Of a stretch of DNA of 44,671 bases, positions 9,635-18,813 are shown piece after piece (within the stretch, counting starts at the first letter, position 1; each line of letters opens with the position of its first letter). The position numbers and the translations under genes are program-made. Source of the DNA: Coemansia sp. RSA 487 (Eukaryota > Kickxellomycota > Kickxellomycetes > Kickxellales > Kickxellaceae); the NCBI GenBank assembly GCA_027577595.1, contig JANBRJ010000120.1, forward strand, positions 1 through 44,671. The letters run 5' to 3'. Below the pieces are notes generated by a model, which had not been told where the DNA came from, ran no database searches, and saw only the letters and a list, made by a program, of their open reading frames with translations.

Positions 9635-10139
9635 TTTAAATGGTATGCTCAAAAATAAATATGAAAAATAAAAGTAAAGAAACAAGGAAGTTATGTCTGG
9701 ATGAGCTGTCAAAAAATGACATGTGGATTGTGTACCTTGCACCATTCAACGTGTATACACATCATTCTTATTTGGTGCAATTGGTTTTGCACAGCACAGC
9801 AGCCAGAACTCAAGCCACAGCCTCAATGATTCCAGTTGGCAATAAAAAAATTAAACGATCACAACACCAAAGGGACACAGGGGACAGCCAATCAGAGCTG
9901 GCTTTATTTCTCCAAGATTTTGCAGGCAAAAAAGTACCTGAAGAAAAGCACAGAATACGTAAGCGTTTCAAGCTCTACTTTTCATGTAAAGCAATTTTAA
10001 ACATATCTTGCTCTTCACTTCGCTGTTTATTTTATTGTTCTCTATACACTTGCTATCACATCACTTCGCTTCAACCAACTCTCCTCATTGGACATTTTAT
10101 TTGTTTTTTTGCCACATCATATTGACAAAAGGCTAGCAA
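9635..10139. other. intergenic / proteasome alpha7 promoter
   Basis: A 505-bp region between the start of the relic F-box gene and the proteasome gene. It is open on the plus strand for 161 codons (9640-10125), but the composition is low-complexity and the predicted product looks like nothing known. A TTTGCCAC octamer at 10108-10115 is 8 of 9 bases of the reverse complement of the Rpn4 proteasome element. Confidence 0.45.
10108..10115 (-). promoter_or_regulatory. possible PACE (Rpn4-type) proteasome element
   Basis: TTTGCCAC followed by A, matching 8 of 9 positions of the inverted PACE site (GGTGGCAAA). It sits only about 25 bp before the alpha7 ATG. Rpn4-like control is known in Saccharomycotina and has not been shown outside that group as far as I know, so chance is a real alternative. 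Confidence 0.2.
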
Positions 10140-11034
10140 ATGACCTCGATTGGCACAGGTGTACGTAAAAGATGTGTTTTCAACTCACTGGTCTATTCTG
10201 CTTCAAGGAAGGCCTTGTTCAATCACATTACAGCTAATTATCTATTGTACTTTTAATATATTTCTTTACTACCTGTAGTACGACTTATCCGTCAGCACGT
10301 ATTCGCCAGACGGGCGCGTGTTCCAGGTGGAGTACGCTCAAAAGGCGGTGGACAACAGTGGAACGGCTATTGGGCTTCGTGTCAAGGATGGCGTTGTGCT
10401 GGCTGTAGAGAAGATCAAGCACTCGAGGCTTCTGGTGCCGCACTCCAACCAGCGCATTCTGACCGCAGGAAAGTACATTGGGATTGCGTCGGCCGGCTGG
10501 ATGTCCGATACGAGACACTTGGTGAAGCGTGTCCGCGAGGAAACGCGCAACTATACCGACACTTACAAAACCAAGGCACCCGCACACATCATTGCAGAGC
10601 GCCTGGGTATGTATGTACAGGCATACACGCTTTACTCGTCAGTCCGGCCGTTCGGTGTGAGCACCCTGCTGGCGTGCATGGACGCCAAAAAGCCGCAACT
10701 CTACATGATCGAGCCCTCGGGTCACTACGTGGGATACCGCGGTTGCGCTGTTGGCAAGGGAAAGCAGATCGCAAAGACTGAGATCGAAAAGTTGGACCTG
10801 GAAAACATGACTGTGCGCGAGGCTGCCAAGGAGGCAGCGCGTATTATCTACTCAGCACATGATGATACCAAGGACAAGCTGTTTGAGCTCGAGCTTTCAT
10901 GGGTTTGTGAGGAGTCTGACGGTCTCCACGTACATGTTCCTCAGGATGTGTACGACCAATCTGTCCAGTTTGCCGAGAGGTCCCTTGATGAAGACGACGA
11001 TGACAACGAGATGGAGGACGACGAAGACCTCTGA
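10140..11034 (+). CDS. PRE10: 20S proteasome subunit alpha7 (PSMA3/Pre10 type)
   Basis: Two exons: 10140-10160 (MTSIGTG) and 10279-11034, joined in phase 0 across a 118-nt intron with GTACGT donor and CTGTAG acceptor. The splice restores the alpha-subunit signature GYDLSVSTYSPDGRVFQVEYAQ exactly, so the model is firm. The product is 258 aa, close to human PSMA3 (255). The second-exon frame begins inside the signature with no ATG, which shows that exon 1 is needed. The fold is a non-catalytic alpha-type Ntn subunit of the outer heptameric ring. The acidic tail (Asp/Glu-rich, about the last 18 residues) is typical of alpha7 and separates it from other alpha subunits. Confidence 0.95.
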
Positions 11035-11115
11035 TCATATAGCTGCTCCCTTTCATTTCTTTAGTTACCTGTTCTGGAATCCCACCATTTTTTGTCAATT
11101 GCACTTTCGACTTTG

Positions 11116-11123
11116 TCACGTGA
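11116..11123. promoter_or_regulatory. TCACGTGA E-box-like palindrome
   Basis: Same perfect palindrome as at 1253-1260. It lies about 200 bp upstream of the complex I MWFE gene and about 80 bp after the proteasome stop. A Cbf1-type bHLH site is the known match for this motif. Confidence 0.35.
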
Positions 11124-11321
11124 ATCAAAATTCTGGATATCTATTGCGTAGGCGATTGACTGATAAAAGTGGCAAATTCAATTTTTCTCCACTTTGATTT
11201 GTTTTTGCTATTCCAATCTCGTCATTCTCTTTTCTTTTAATTTAACCGATTGCGGTATTTTGTTTTGTCCACTACAATTCTAGCACATTCGACCAGTCGC
11301 AGCGCTAAAATATAAAGCAAA

Positions 11322-11594
11322 ATGCCTTTTCCATTTGAGACTATCATTCCATTCGCCATTATCTCTGGCATGTTTACAGTGACTGGGTTTGGAATCCATT
11401 ACGCCCAGCACAAGCGCAATGAGAACAAATCGGTTCGGTACAGCATGGACGACTGGGACCGTAAAATGATGCAGCGCGATAAGCAGCTCACAGGCACGCC
11501 GCGTGGACAGGCGGATGGTCCGATTGCGCCAGAGGAATTCAAGGTCAACAGTGTCTGGGAGGTGCACCATTCATTCCGCAACGACTTCCTTTGA
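11322..11594 (+). CDS. NDUFA1: NADH:ubiquinone oxidoreductase subunit MWFE (NDUFA1)
   Basis: A 90-residue small accessory subunit of mitochondrial complex I. The N-terminus starts MPFPFE and has one transmembrane helix at about 8-27, followed by a matrix or intermembrane tail with the pattern SMDDWDRKMMQRDKQLTG. This corresponds to the fungal MWFE motif (Ser-x-Asp-x-Trp-Asp-Arg-x-Met-x-x-Arg-Asp). MWFE anchors in the membrane arm near ND1 and is needed for assembly. Single exon with no cleavable presequence, as in the family. The presence of complex I shows that the organism is not one of the fungi that lost it, such as Saccharomyces. Confidence 0.88.
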   Translation: MPFPFETIIPFAIISGMFTVTGFGIHYAQHKRNENKSVRYSMDDWDRKMMQRDKQLTGTPRGQADGPIAPEEFKVNSVWEVHHSFRNDFL

Positions 11595-12132
11595 AACCTT
11601 GTGGTTTTGCTGTGACGTTCCATTGGATTGTTTGGACACGTCAGCCAAGCGGAGCTGCTCAAAGCAGTACTTTCGTCAGTTCATACTTTTCTATCCTTCT
11701 CTTGTTTACTACCTTACATACACCACTAGTTATTTTCAATATGTAGTACCTGTTTATTGACGTACTGTATTCTTGATTATCGTTATTGCGTCTGGATCTG
11801 TTCCAAAACGCAGCTGCAGAAATAACAAGCGCTACAATGAGATGGTAGGATCTTTTCCATCAAGTAAATTTGATTACGATGTTTACATGTCAAATTTATC
11901 GATCAAATCAAAGCAATGGATCTACTCTTAAAAATTATTTTTTTGGCTTGTATGGAATACAAACAAATGGCTGCTTTGTTCAGAAACTATAACAGGGTTC
12001 GTTTCTTTTCTTTTCTAATTTGGCATTCTTACTTCATACTTGTTTGCTTTATATCCTTTACCCTTTCTCCTTTAGGTTTTGCTGTTATTTTTACCTTCCA
12101 GCGTAGCCTTTTAGAATACAAAACACGAAATA
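11595..12132. other. intergenic NDUFA1 / Srp40-like gene
   Basis: A 538-bp AT-rich region with a pyrimidine-rich tract near 12000-12080, likely the promoter and 5' leader of the Srp40-like gene. No convincing coding frame or RNA gene is visible. Confidence 0.5.
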
Positions 12133-13155
12133 ATGGCCGAAAGGAATATGAAGGAGCTTGTCTCAGCTTTCAAACTTCTCAAGGAGCTGAACCTTGTGAA
12201 AACCGCGGACACTTTGTTGGAAGAGTCCAAAAGCTTGGGAGAAAAAGAAGCAGGCGTGCTTGCTTTCTTTAATTCTCAGAAGCAAGAGTAAGTATTTGAA
12301 TGGCGAGCAAACTACAGCATGGGGACAGCGAACGCGAAAACAACAGAGGCTTACTAATGAGGCGATATAAATATTGTTGTTGATTTTTCACCTGGGTTTA
12401 GGGATGCTGCTTCGGATACTTCAGATTCTTCTAGTGATAGTGAATCAAGCGCTGAATCATCTTCAGACAAGGACTCTGACGGTAGCAGGCCCGATAGCAG
12501 GGAGGGCAGTTCTAACGACGTTTCGCGCTCTAGATCGGGAGCCAACACTAGCGATAGTAATACTAGCACCGATTCTAGTGACAGCGAATCGAGCACTAGC
12601 ACCTCCTCAAGCAGAAATCCCGAGAAGAGCGACAGTGACTCTAGCTCGGATACTAGCGGCAGTGACAACGACTCCAGCTCCAGCTCCAGCTCCAGCTCCA
12701 GCTCCAGCTCCAGCTCCAGTTCATCGTCAAGCAGCAGCTCTGATAGTAGTAGCGACAGCGATTCTAGCGATAGCGACTCCAGCGATAGTGATTCAGACTC
12801 TGACTCCAGTGACGATAATTCTAGCTCTAGCTCTAGCTCTAGCTCGGGGTCTGATTCTGACTCTGGTAGTAGCAGCGACTCTAGTTCATCATCAAGCAGC
12901 AGCGATGATAGCGACTCTAGTTCATCGTCAAGCAGCAGCGATGATAGCGACTCTAGTTCAGACTCCAGCGATAGCGACTCTAGCTCGAACTCAGACTCGA
13001 GTAGCAGCGATTCCAGCGACAATAATTCCAGTTCTGATTCTGATTCGAGCGATAGCAGCTCTAGTTCAGATGACTCTAGCTCCAGCTCTGATTCTGATTC
13101 TGATTCTGATTCTGATGCTGATGATGAGCCACCCAAGAAAAAGAAAAAGCTCTAA
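12133..13155 (+). CDS. LisH-containing Ser/Asp-rich Srp40/Nopp140-like nucleolar protein
   Basis: Two exons: 12133-12287 and 12402-13155, with a 114-nt intron (GTAAGT donor, TTTAG acceptor) splitting a Glu codon. The product is about 302 residues. Exon 1 encodes a LisH-like dimerisation helix pair (about residues 7-33, with Leu-Asn-Leu-Val-Lys-Thr-Ala-Asp), as in Nopp140/Srp40. Exon 2 encodes about 230 residues made almost wholly of Ser, Asp and Glu, a typical CK2 target, and ends in PPKKKKKL, a basic tail that could act as a nuclear signal. Srp40/Nopp140 are chaperones of box C/D and H/ACA snoRNPs. The usual C-terminal SRP40 domain is absent, so this is Srp40-like rather than a full orthologue. 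Hexamer DNA repeats suggest that the Ser/Asp run has expanded. Confidence 0.7.
12672..12719 (+). repeat. hexanucleotide microsatellite (CTCCAG)8
   Basis: Eight perfect tandem copies of a 6-bp unit inside exon 2 of the Srp40-like gene, encoding a pure Ser run. A second hexamer run (GATTCT-type, coding Asp-Ser) lies at about 13089-13115. Both preserve the frame and point to recent slippage. Confidence 0.85.
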
Positions 13156-13344
13156 GAATATCATTTGGCTAACAGCTCTTCTGGTCAAGAGCAACACCAT
13201 CCATTATCGTTGATGCAATGTCAAGTTAAAATTCTATATATATTTCGCCTCTTATTTTTGTGCTTTTCCTCTTTTAAAATATCATCAAAATACCCACTAT
13301 GAAAACGTTACCATTGATGCACTTGACCGAACACATACAAATGT

Positions 13345-14475
13345 TTAACTTCCAACAATAGAAGATCTCCGCGATGTTTTCGGTGTCCAAGATGTGAACG
13401 TGTCCGAGCCTACAGATTGCTGCTCAGCCTGAGATCCCGTGGAGTCCCCATGACCAGCGTTGTGATTTCTCCATGTTGCTATCTGATCCTTCTTTGACAA
13501 GTTGATAGCGCCGCGCCAAGCATCCCACCAAACAACATCGCGAGTGGCAGCGTCGATGATTGCCTGGGCATCGACCTTTCCGGCCGATGGCGCCGAGGAA
13601 TCGAGCTCTGTGCTGCATCTGCATCTGTCACACCATGTTCCGTACCAGTCGCCGCGCGGGTAAATGATAGCGTTGGCTGCATACTTGTGCCCGCCGATAT
13701 GTGATGTCGACCAAGCAGCAACATGCTTACCAAGGCCATGCTGGTCTATTAGTGCTCGCAGATCATCAAGTAGCTTTCCGCCGTGTACGCCGCACAAGCG
13801 GTCGCGTGAGCCGTGCGTGCACACAAAGATATGGCGGTTGTTAGTGAGCTCTAGCCAGCTGTGGTCAAACGGGGGATGCGGGAGCTGCGTGTGCATTGGT
13901 GACCAGGACGTTGGAAGCACATCGTGGCTCAGCCAGTCGAGAAGCCTGTTCACACCGTCAGAATCAAGTTGCCTGGCGACCAATCCGAGCGGAAATATTG
14001 CAACATCGATTCGCTTGTACTTGTTTTCTGAGCTGTGATCTTCGGCTGCTTGTGTGGAGATGCTGTTGCATCCACACATATTTTTCTTGAATGGCGCAAA
14101 GTCAGATAGCGTCACCATGGCTCTTCCTGGAAGCCGGATCGCGCCGCGCGCAAGCTCTGTGATGGTGGGGCTCATACCTTCGACCTTGGACGGCCATTCT
14201 GCGGAAGACGAATTGCAAACAATAAGGTGGTGTCTGTGCACGGCGACCGTGCCTACTCGTGGATCGACCATGTGTTTGCTGTCGCCGATGTGGTTACCAG
14301 TGCGGCCAACAGCCCCTAAGCTGCTTGAAAGTGTCCTCTGTATCTTTGTTGTGTGGAAAGCACGCAATACTGTAGTTGTTCCTACTGCTTGGCACAAGTG
14401 CTTGAACCGCCATGTGCCAACTGAAGGTCTTGCAACAAAGAAAGAGCAGCCAAGTTTCTTGTTATATAAACTCAT
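13345..14475 (-). CDS. sucrase/ferredoxin-like thioredoxin-fold Fe-S protein (Apd1/Aim32 family)
   Basis: A 376-residue member of the Suc_Fer-like family (PF06999). The N-terminus is rich in Arg, Ser and Thr and poor in acids, which would suit mitochondrial import. The thioredoxin-like ferredoxin domain carries the family's cluster-binding pattern: Cys219-x8-Cys228 in HIFVCTHGSRDRLCG, then His259 and His263 in HIGGHKYA. In yeast Apd1 the matching Cys and His pairs bind a 2Fe-2S cluster with two His ligands. Aim32 is the mitochondrial relative linked to thiol redox control of imported proteins. The apparent presequence favours an Aim32-like role, which is inference. The first 130 residues hold an extra Cys-x-Cys (134-136). 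The ATG at 14475 is the first in frame. Confidence 0.82.
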   Translation of the reverse strand: MSLYNKKLGCSFFVARPSVGTWRFKHLCQAVGTTTVLRAFHTTKIQRTLSSSLGAVGRTGNHIGDSKHMVDPRVGTVAVHRHHLIVCNSSSAEWPSKVEGMSPTITELARGAIRLPGRAMVTLSDFAPFKKNMCGCNSISTQAAEDHSSENKYKRIDVAIFPLGLVARQLDSDGVNRLLDWLSHDVLPTSWSPMHTQLPHPPFDHSWLELTNNRHIFVCTHGSRDRLCGVHGGKLLDDLRALIDQHGLGKHVAAWSTSHIGGHKYAANAIIYPRGDWYGTWCDRCRCSTELDSSAPSAGKVDAQAIIDAATRDVVWWDAWRGAINLSKKDQIATWRNHNAGHGDSTGSQAEQQSVGSDTFTSWTPKTSRRSSIVGS

Positions 14476-14637
14476 AGCCTGTTAAGAACGAAAATAGAAA
14501 ATAAATCTTTAGCAACACAAACAAGAAAGAAGTAAAAGTCCAGATTAAAGAAGAAAGGAAAGGAAAGGGAGAATCAGATAAGAACTGGAGGCAACAGCCA
14601 GACAAGATGTTGCTTACTCATCAGAAAAAAGGTGTCT

Positions 14638-15186
14638 TCAGGCGCCAATCTCCTTGCGGAGAATATCAGCCTCCGCCGCCATATCCTCAGGAGTACGCGG
14701 AGTGCGCTTGTCGTTGTCCACATGTGACGTAGCCACGACGCCAGTGGCGACTGCGTTGCTCTTTGATTCGTTTATCAGCTTATTCTTTTCCAGCTCACTG
14801 TAAATATCGTCGTTGTTTGCAAAGTCGCCAGGATGTCTGGGTATAACATGAAGATGGACATGAGAAACTGTCTGCCCTGCAGCTGCACCGTCTTGGATCG
14901 TCACCGTCAGCCCCTTGGCTTGGTACACGCGCTCGATCATCTTGCTGACCCGCTGGCCCTGCGCAAAGAGATCAGATACTTCGTCGCTCGTCAGGTCGTT
15001 GAAGCGCGCTACCTTGCGCTGTGTTGCCACAAGGACATGGCCCGGTCGAACAGGCTTGAGGTTGACGAATGCATAGCACAGCTTGCTGATCAGGAATGTC
15101 TGCGACAGCGGGATGGTGTTTGGCCCAAAGTGAAAGAATGATCTCTTGCCTGCGGCAGCCACTGACGAGGCTACAGTGGTAGACAT
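14638..15186 (-). CDS. HNT2: FHIT-type bis(5'-adenosyl)-triphosphatase (HIT family)
   Basis: A 182-residue HIT-superfamily hydrolase that cleaves diadenosine polyphosphates such as Ap3A into AMP and ADP. The histidine triad is HVHLHV at 109-114 (catalytic His111), preceded by Gln105 as in FHIT. The FHIT-specific N-terminus is visible (FGPNTIPLSQTF, then LVNxKPVxPGHVLV). The C-terminal RTPRTPEDMAAEADILR matches the FHIT/Aph1 tail, which separates it from HINT-type proteins. Length is the same as that of fission yeast Aph1 (182 aa). It is the second of four consecutive minus-strand genes. Nothing is missing. Confidence 0.93.
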   Translation of the reverse strand: MSTTVASSVAAAGKRSFFHFGPNTIPLSQTFLISKLCYAFVNLKPVRPGHVLVATQRKVARFNDLTSDEVSDLFAQGQRVSKMIERVYQAKGLTVTIQDGAAAGQTVSHVHLHVIPRHPGDFANNDDIYSELEKNKLINESKSNAVATGVVATSHVDNDKRTPRTPEDMAAEADILRKEIGA

Positions 15187-15440
15187 TGTGCGGAATCAGA
15201 TAAGCGGGTATGTTTTAGTGGAAAAAAACAGCAAAGAAGTCGAAAAAAGGGCAGACAATGCGATCAGAACAGATAAATACACAGCCAGAAAGAAGAAAGA
15301 GAGGTTGTTGTCTATGTCAATGCTCACATCGGAGAAGCACAGATGTTTCTCGCCAAGGTGTCTCAAAGGCTCAAGGGTCAGTTTGATTAACTTTTAAATT
15401 GTACAAATCAGCAAGGAGTTTCAAAAAGAAAAAAGACAAA

Positions 15441-16004
15441 CTAGAAGCCACGATCCGGTGATTCTTCGCGGCAAGGTTCAATAGTCGGCTCTTTTCGGTT
15501 GGCGCGCCGACGATTTTCGCGCTCATCGAGCTCCTCCCCATCGTCGTCCTGCGCCTGATGGCTAGACCTCTGCCTCCCTCGCCCCCCCTCGTCCTTGACA
15601 AACGCAAAGTCAACGGCAATCGGCTGGCCAAGGAATTTCTTGCCCGACGCCTTTTCCACCGCCCGAGTGGCCTCTTCAAACGAAGAGAACTCAATTAACG
15701 CATAGCCCTTGACGTATCCAGTCTGCCTGTCCAGGTTGAGATGCAGGTTGTGCACGCGTCCGTAGTCGCCAAAAAAGTCCTGCAAATCGTCCTCGCGCGC
15801 CTCTTCGTGGATGCCGGTCGCTACGACCACCCATCCCTCAACAGACCGCTGTGCAAGGGACTCTGGGATCTTTTCTATGTGCGCAGGCTGTCGCTTTGTC
15901 TCCTCGCTAGTTGTACGGTTCTCGACATCCATCTTGTTCTCTTCCGTTGCAGTTCCTCCACTCTGAGCGCTGCTGCCTGTAATAGCCACAGCTTTTCCCG
16001 TCAT
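15441..16004 (-). CDS. RBM8A: exon junction complex RNA-binding protein Y14 (RBM8A)
   Basis: A 187-residue Y14 orthologue. One RRM spans about 57-138. The Y14 signature RSVEGWVVVATGIHEEA leads into it, RNP1 is KGYALIEF (99-106), and LNLDRQTGY is diagnostic. In Y14 the RRM sheet binds Mago rather than RNA, forming the core that locks eIF4A3 on spliced mRNA. The N-terminal 50 residues are polar and disordered, and the C-terminal tail is rich in Arg, Asp and Glu with Ser-Pro near the end, as in animal Y14. Presence of Y14 fits a fungus with splicing-coupled mRNA marking, although genes here have few introns. ATG at 16004 has a stop-rich upstream region. Confidence 0.95.
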   Translation of the reverse strand: MTGKAVAITGSSAQSGGTATEENKMDVENRTTSEETKRQPAHIEKIPESLAQRSVEGWVVVATGIHEEAREDDLQDFFGDYGRVHNLHLNLDRQTGYVKGYALIEFSSFEEATRAVEKASGKKFLGQPIAVDFAFVKDEGGRGRQRSSHQAQDDDGEELDERENRRRANRKEPTIEPCREESPDRGF

Positions 16005-16288
16005 TTATAAGAACGCAAGTAGGCGGCGATGCTCTACTGGTTTTTGAAAAAAAGCTTAATATATTACGAAGTATGCAATGATGACAAAGAAAAGTAGATA
16101 AAAGGGAAAAGGTATGAAGAGCTTGTGTAGAGATCAGAGCCAGTTTGTATTTGTTGGGAGAAAGTTGGCCAGGGTCATTTATCTCTTGATCGAATTTACA
16201 ACCACAGATAGTGCTTACGGGTCGATCAGTTGATGACGATTCAGAGACAAAGTATGTGCAGAAGCGTTTTCACTCATTCGCCAGAGCG

Positions 16289-18130
16289 TCAGACAGAACG
16301 GGTACCGCCTTGGCGTACACCCAGGACGTCGATATAGCCGGCGCTCTCCTCAAACCACCAGCTGTTGTTGCGTAGAGCGCGCACAACCGACGGATGCAAG
16401 TGGGCCTTGCCATCGGGAGAGTGCGTCCCTTTGCCAGTGACAATGTGCAGGGGCTTTACGTTCTGTAGCTGGCGTGCGTCCGCAGTAGCCCTGGTGCGCA
16501 CATACCATGCGTTGACCTCCTCCAGGACAATAGCAACAGCTTCGGCGCATGTTAGACCGTGGAGGTCCACGACATTAGCGTCGTTCTGCCGCATCATCGC
16601 CACAGCGGACTGCGCAGCACGCATGCGCCACACCCGCGCCCTGGCGTCGTACTTGTGACCCTCGATCGAGTAGTACATTGCTGTGCCGCTGTGGCCGTGC
16701 ATGGTGCTGCGCCGTGAGTACGCCTTGGCCGCCTTGGCATACAGCTCGTTGCGTTTCAGTATAAGTGCCTCAGCGCGCTTGCGGCATTGGTCTGGATCGA
16801 CTGCGTGCTCGGCTACCCAGCCGCGGGCATCGGTCGTGAGGTCGGACAGAGGTATGCGCTCAAACGGGTCATGGATCGTATTTGGTTGGCTGGCCGGTTC
16901 GTTGGTGCCCAGCTTTGCTGAAGCTACCCGGTGGCGCGAAAGCCCCGGCGCCTGGTGCCACTTGGTGCCCTTTTTGGGGGCTGCTCTGATGGGCTGCTCT
17001 GGTTTCAGATCATCCTCGGCAGCGGGCTTGCTTTTGATCTGCAATAGCTTTTCGGCAGCATAGTCTGCATCCAAAGACCCGGCCACAGCTTTTTGCAAAA
17101 GCGCTTCTTCTTCGTCTGGGAAGGCTATGCGCAGCATATCTATTATATTCTCAGCATTTTGCCTTTCTTGTGCCGCCATTTTAAACAGACTCTCTTTAGG
17201 AGCAGGTTCTTTGTTGCGGCCCTTGGTTTTGGGCTGGCTGGACACAATGTCAGCGAGCTTTTCGACGGTCTTGTCGACATTTGCACCGCACTCGTGGTAG
17301 GCTGACTTTACTATGCGGATAGACAGCATCGGGAATATGCTGCAGATCGAATCCAGCTCCTTGTCTATTACATTCCATGCATTGCCGGACTCCTGCGATA
17401 GCGAACCATAGTCTACACCAGTGGTAGCAGAAAACCCGCCGTTATTTGCCCTATTGCTGCCGCTTTTCTTTTTCTTTTTGCTCTTTTTGCCTGAGCCAGA
17501 GATCTTGTACTTTGCGGCAATATCGTCTATCAACAGCGACGTGTTGGCCTGTGCCGATTTGGCTGCGGTGGGCTGTGTGCGCTTGTGGTACTTTTGGTTC
17601 TCCACAGCCTCCATGTCGTTGTAGAATGCATTGCTGATGATATCGATCGCTTCGACAGGATCCACCTGGAATGCAGACTTGTCCTGCGTAGTAAAGATCT
17701 CATCGACCTTTGTTGCTAGATAATCAGCCCCGCATTCGGGAAAGCAGGCGACGAGAAAGTCGATGAGCGCGTCTGTCGATGTGATGGGCTCGATAGTCTC
17801 AGAGCCTCCTGCCATATTGGAGCTTGACAAGTGCCTTACACCGCCCTGCGAGCTCACGTCGCTGGATAAAGGGCTGCTTGCAGTCGTTGTTGTTGCGGAG
17901 AGTGGCGCCCCAAGGCCTCCCTGGGAGTCGAGCGACCCCATAGAGCAGCTCTCGCTAAAGTCGACCAGCGACGATATTGAGCCGGATCTAGACTCCCCTC
18001 GCCCGCTTAGCATATGGATGATGTTGCGGCACTTGGGCCGGTCCTCGGCTTGCTCTGCCCAGATGGCGGCTATCAGGTGCTTGTCAACATCCTGGCCATA
18101 TTCTGATACAAGCGAGTCGAGCGTAATCAT
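16289..18130 (-). CDS. CUE2: Smr-domain protein, Cue2/N4BP2-like (CUE-like repeats, DUF1771, Smr)
   Basis: A 613-residue protein. Three CUE/UBA-like helical modules can be seen: around LIDFLVACFPECGADYLATK, ELDSICSIFPMLSIRIVKSA, and NIIDMLRIAFPDEEEALLQK. A Lys-rich linker lies between the first two. Near the C-terminus come DUF1771 (from about DPDQCRKRAEAL) and an Smr domain with DLHG at 522-525 and GKGTHS at 566-571. Cue2 in yeast and NONU-1 in worms have this order and cleave mRNA at collided ribosomes in no-go decay. CUE modules read ubiquitin on the ribosome. The Asp-x-His pair is intact. The frame is open to 18403 but the first ATG is at 18130. Function is inferred from architecture. Confidence 0.85.
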   Translation of the reverse strand: MITLDSLVSEYGQDVDKHLIAAIWAEQAEDRPKCRNIIHMLSGRGESRSGSISSLVDFSESCSMGSLDSQGGLGAPLSATTTTASSPLSSDVSSQGGVRHLSSSNMAGGSETIEPITSTDALIDFLVACFPECGADYLATKVDEIFTTQDKSAFQVDPVEAIDIISNAFYNDMEAVENQKYHKRTQPTAAKSAQANTSLLIDDIAAKYKISGSGKKSKKKKKSGSNRANNGGFSATTGVDYGSLSQESGNAWNVIDKELDSICSIFPMLSIRIVKSAYHECGANVDKTVEKLADIVSSQPKTKGRNKEPAPKESLFKMAAQERQNAENIIDMLRIAFPDEEEALLQKAVAGSLDADYAAEKLLQIKSKPAAEDDLKPEQPIRAAPKKGTKWHQAPGLSRHRVASAKLGTNEPASQPNTIHDPFERIPLSDLTTDARGWVAEHAVDPDQCRKRAEALILKRNELYAKAAKAYSRRSTMHGHSGTAMYYSIEGHKYDARARVWRMRAAQSAVAMMRQNDANVVDLHGLTCAEAVAIVLEEVNAWYVRTRATADARQLQNVKPLHIVTGKGTHSPDGKAHLHPSVVRALRNNSWWFEESAGYIDVLGVRQGGTRSV

Positions 18131-18813
18131 GGGTAAAAGTAGTTGTGTTTCAAACGTGCTGCACTGGCGGCATACATTCACAGGAAAGGGTATCCGGGAA
18201 GAGCAAAGAGAACTAGGAAGTCTGACAACACAATAAAAAGAATAGTAGTAAACAAAAGTTGACAAGAAAGGGAGCCTGGGGATCTGTTGGCGTTCAAGAG
18301 AATAGAAAAAGTAAAGACAATGGTTGATTTTGTCATTAAAAGGGAGATTGGGAAAAAAATCTATGACGAAAAAAGCGTCATTTTGTTTCAGTATTCTTGA
18401 CACCAGAGTTGAGGATCCTGCATCCTATCTGGCTGGTAATGTTAAACAGCTGTGAGCACTAAATGGCCATTGATGGTACCACACAATGCACACTGTCTTG
18501 CTGGATCAGTTTGAGCTAAAAGAAAAAAGCCTCATTTTCTGGGAAACGGAAAAGGGGTGAATCCGTATATTGTTTTCTGGCACGCTTGAACAAAAATTTT
18601 TTTTAAGCAGCAGACTTCGAACAGCCGTTTTATTATACAACTTTCTTTGTCTTCTTATCGGTGTTATTTTTATTTGGATTCTATCCCGCGTGTGTTTTTA
18701 GCAACTGTATTCCACGAATTCCAGACAGACACTCAAACAGCATTGCGGCTATTTTGTTTACATTTAATTACCAGCCAACAACAGCAGCAGCAAATAGTCA
18801 CTATATATTTACA
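18131..18813. other. divergent promoter region Smr gene / nucleoporin
   Basis: A 683-bp AT-rich region between two divergent genes. It holds poly-A/T tracts (for example near 18595-18605) and short pyrimidine runs. No ORF beginning with ATG and no RNA gene could be supported. It presumably contains both promoters. Confidence 0.5.

Noticed and set aside
9640-10125. 161-codon plus-strand open frame before the proteasome gene
   Set aside because: Low-complexity, AT-driven composition, no domain or signal that I recognise, and it overlaps the likely promoter.
10161-10278. Proteasome gene starting at the GTG of 10318 with no exon 1
   Set aside because: That start cuts the alpha-subunit signature. 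The spliced model with ATG 10140 restores it perfectly.
12354-13136. Long minus-strand frame of Leu/Ser/Glu repeats
   Set aside because: It is the antisense of the Ser/Asp-rich Srp40-like exon. Repeats of AGC/GAT-like codons leave all frames open. The spliced plus-strand gene explains the region.
12374-13213. 279-codon plus-strand frame rich in Ala, Thr and Ile
   Set aside because: Alternative frame of the same low-complexity exon. Only the frame joined to the LisH exon by proper splice sites gives a known protein type.
18131-18403. N-terminal extension of the Smr protein by 91 residues
   Set aside because: The frame is open but has no ATG before 18130 (the first codon is GTG), and the residues look like translated AT-rich leader.
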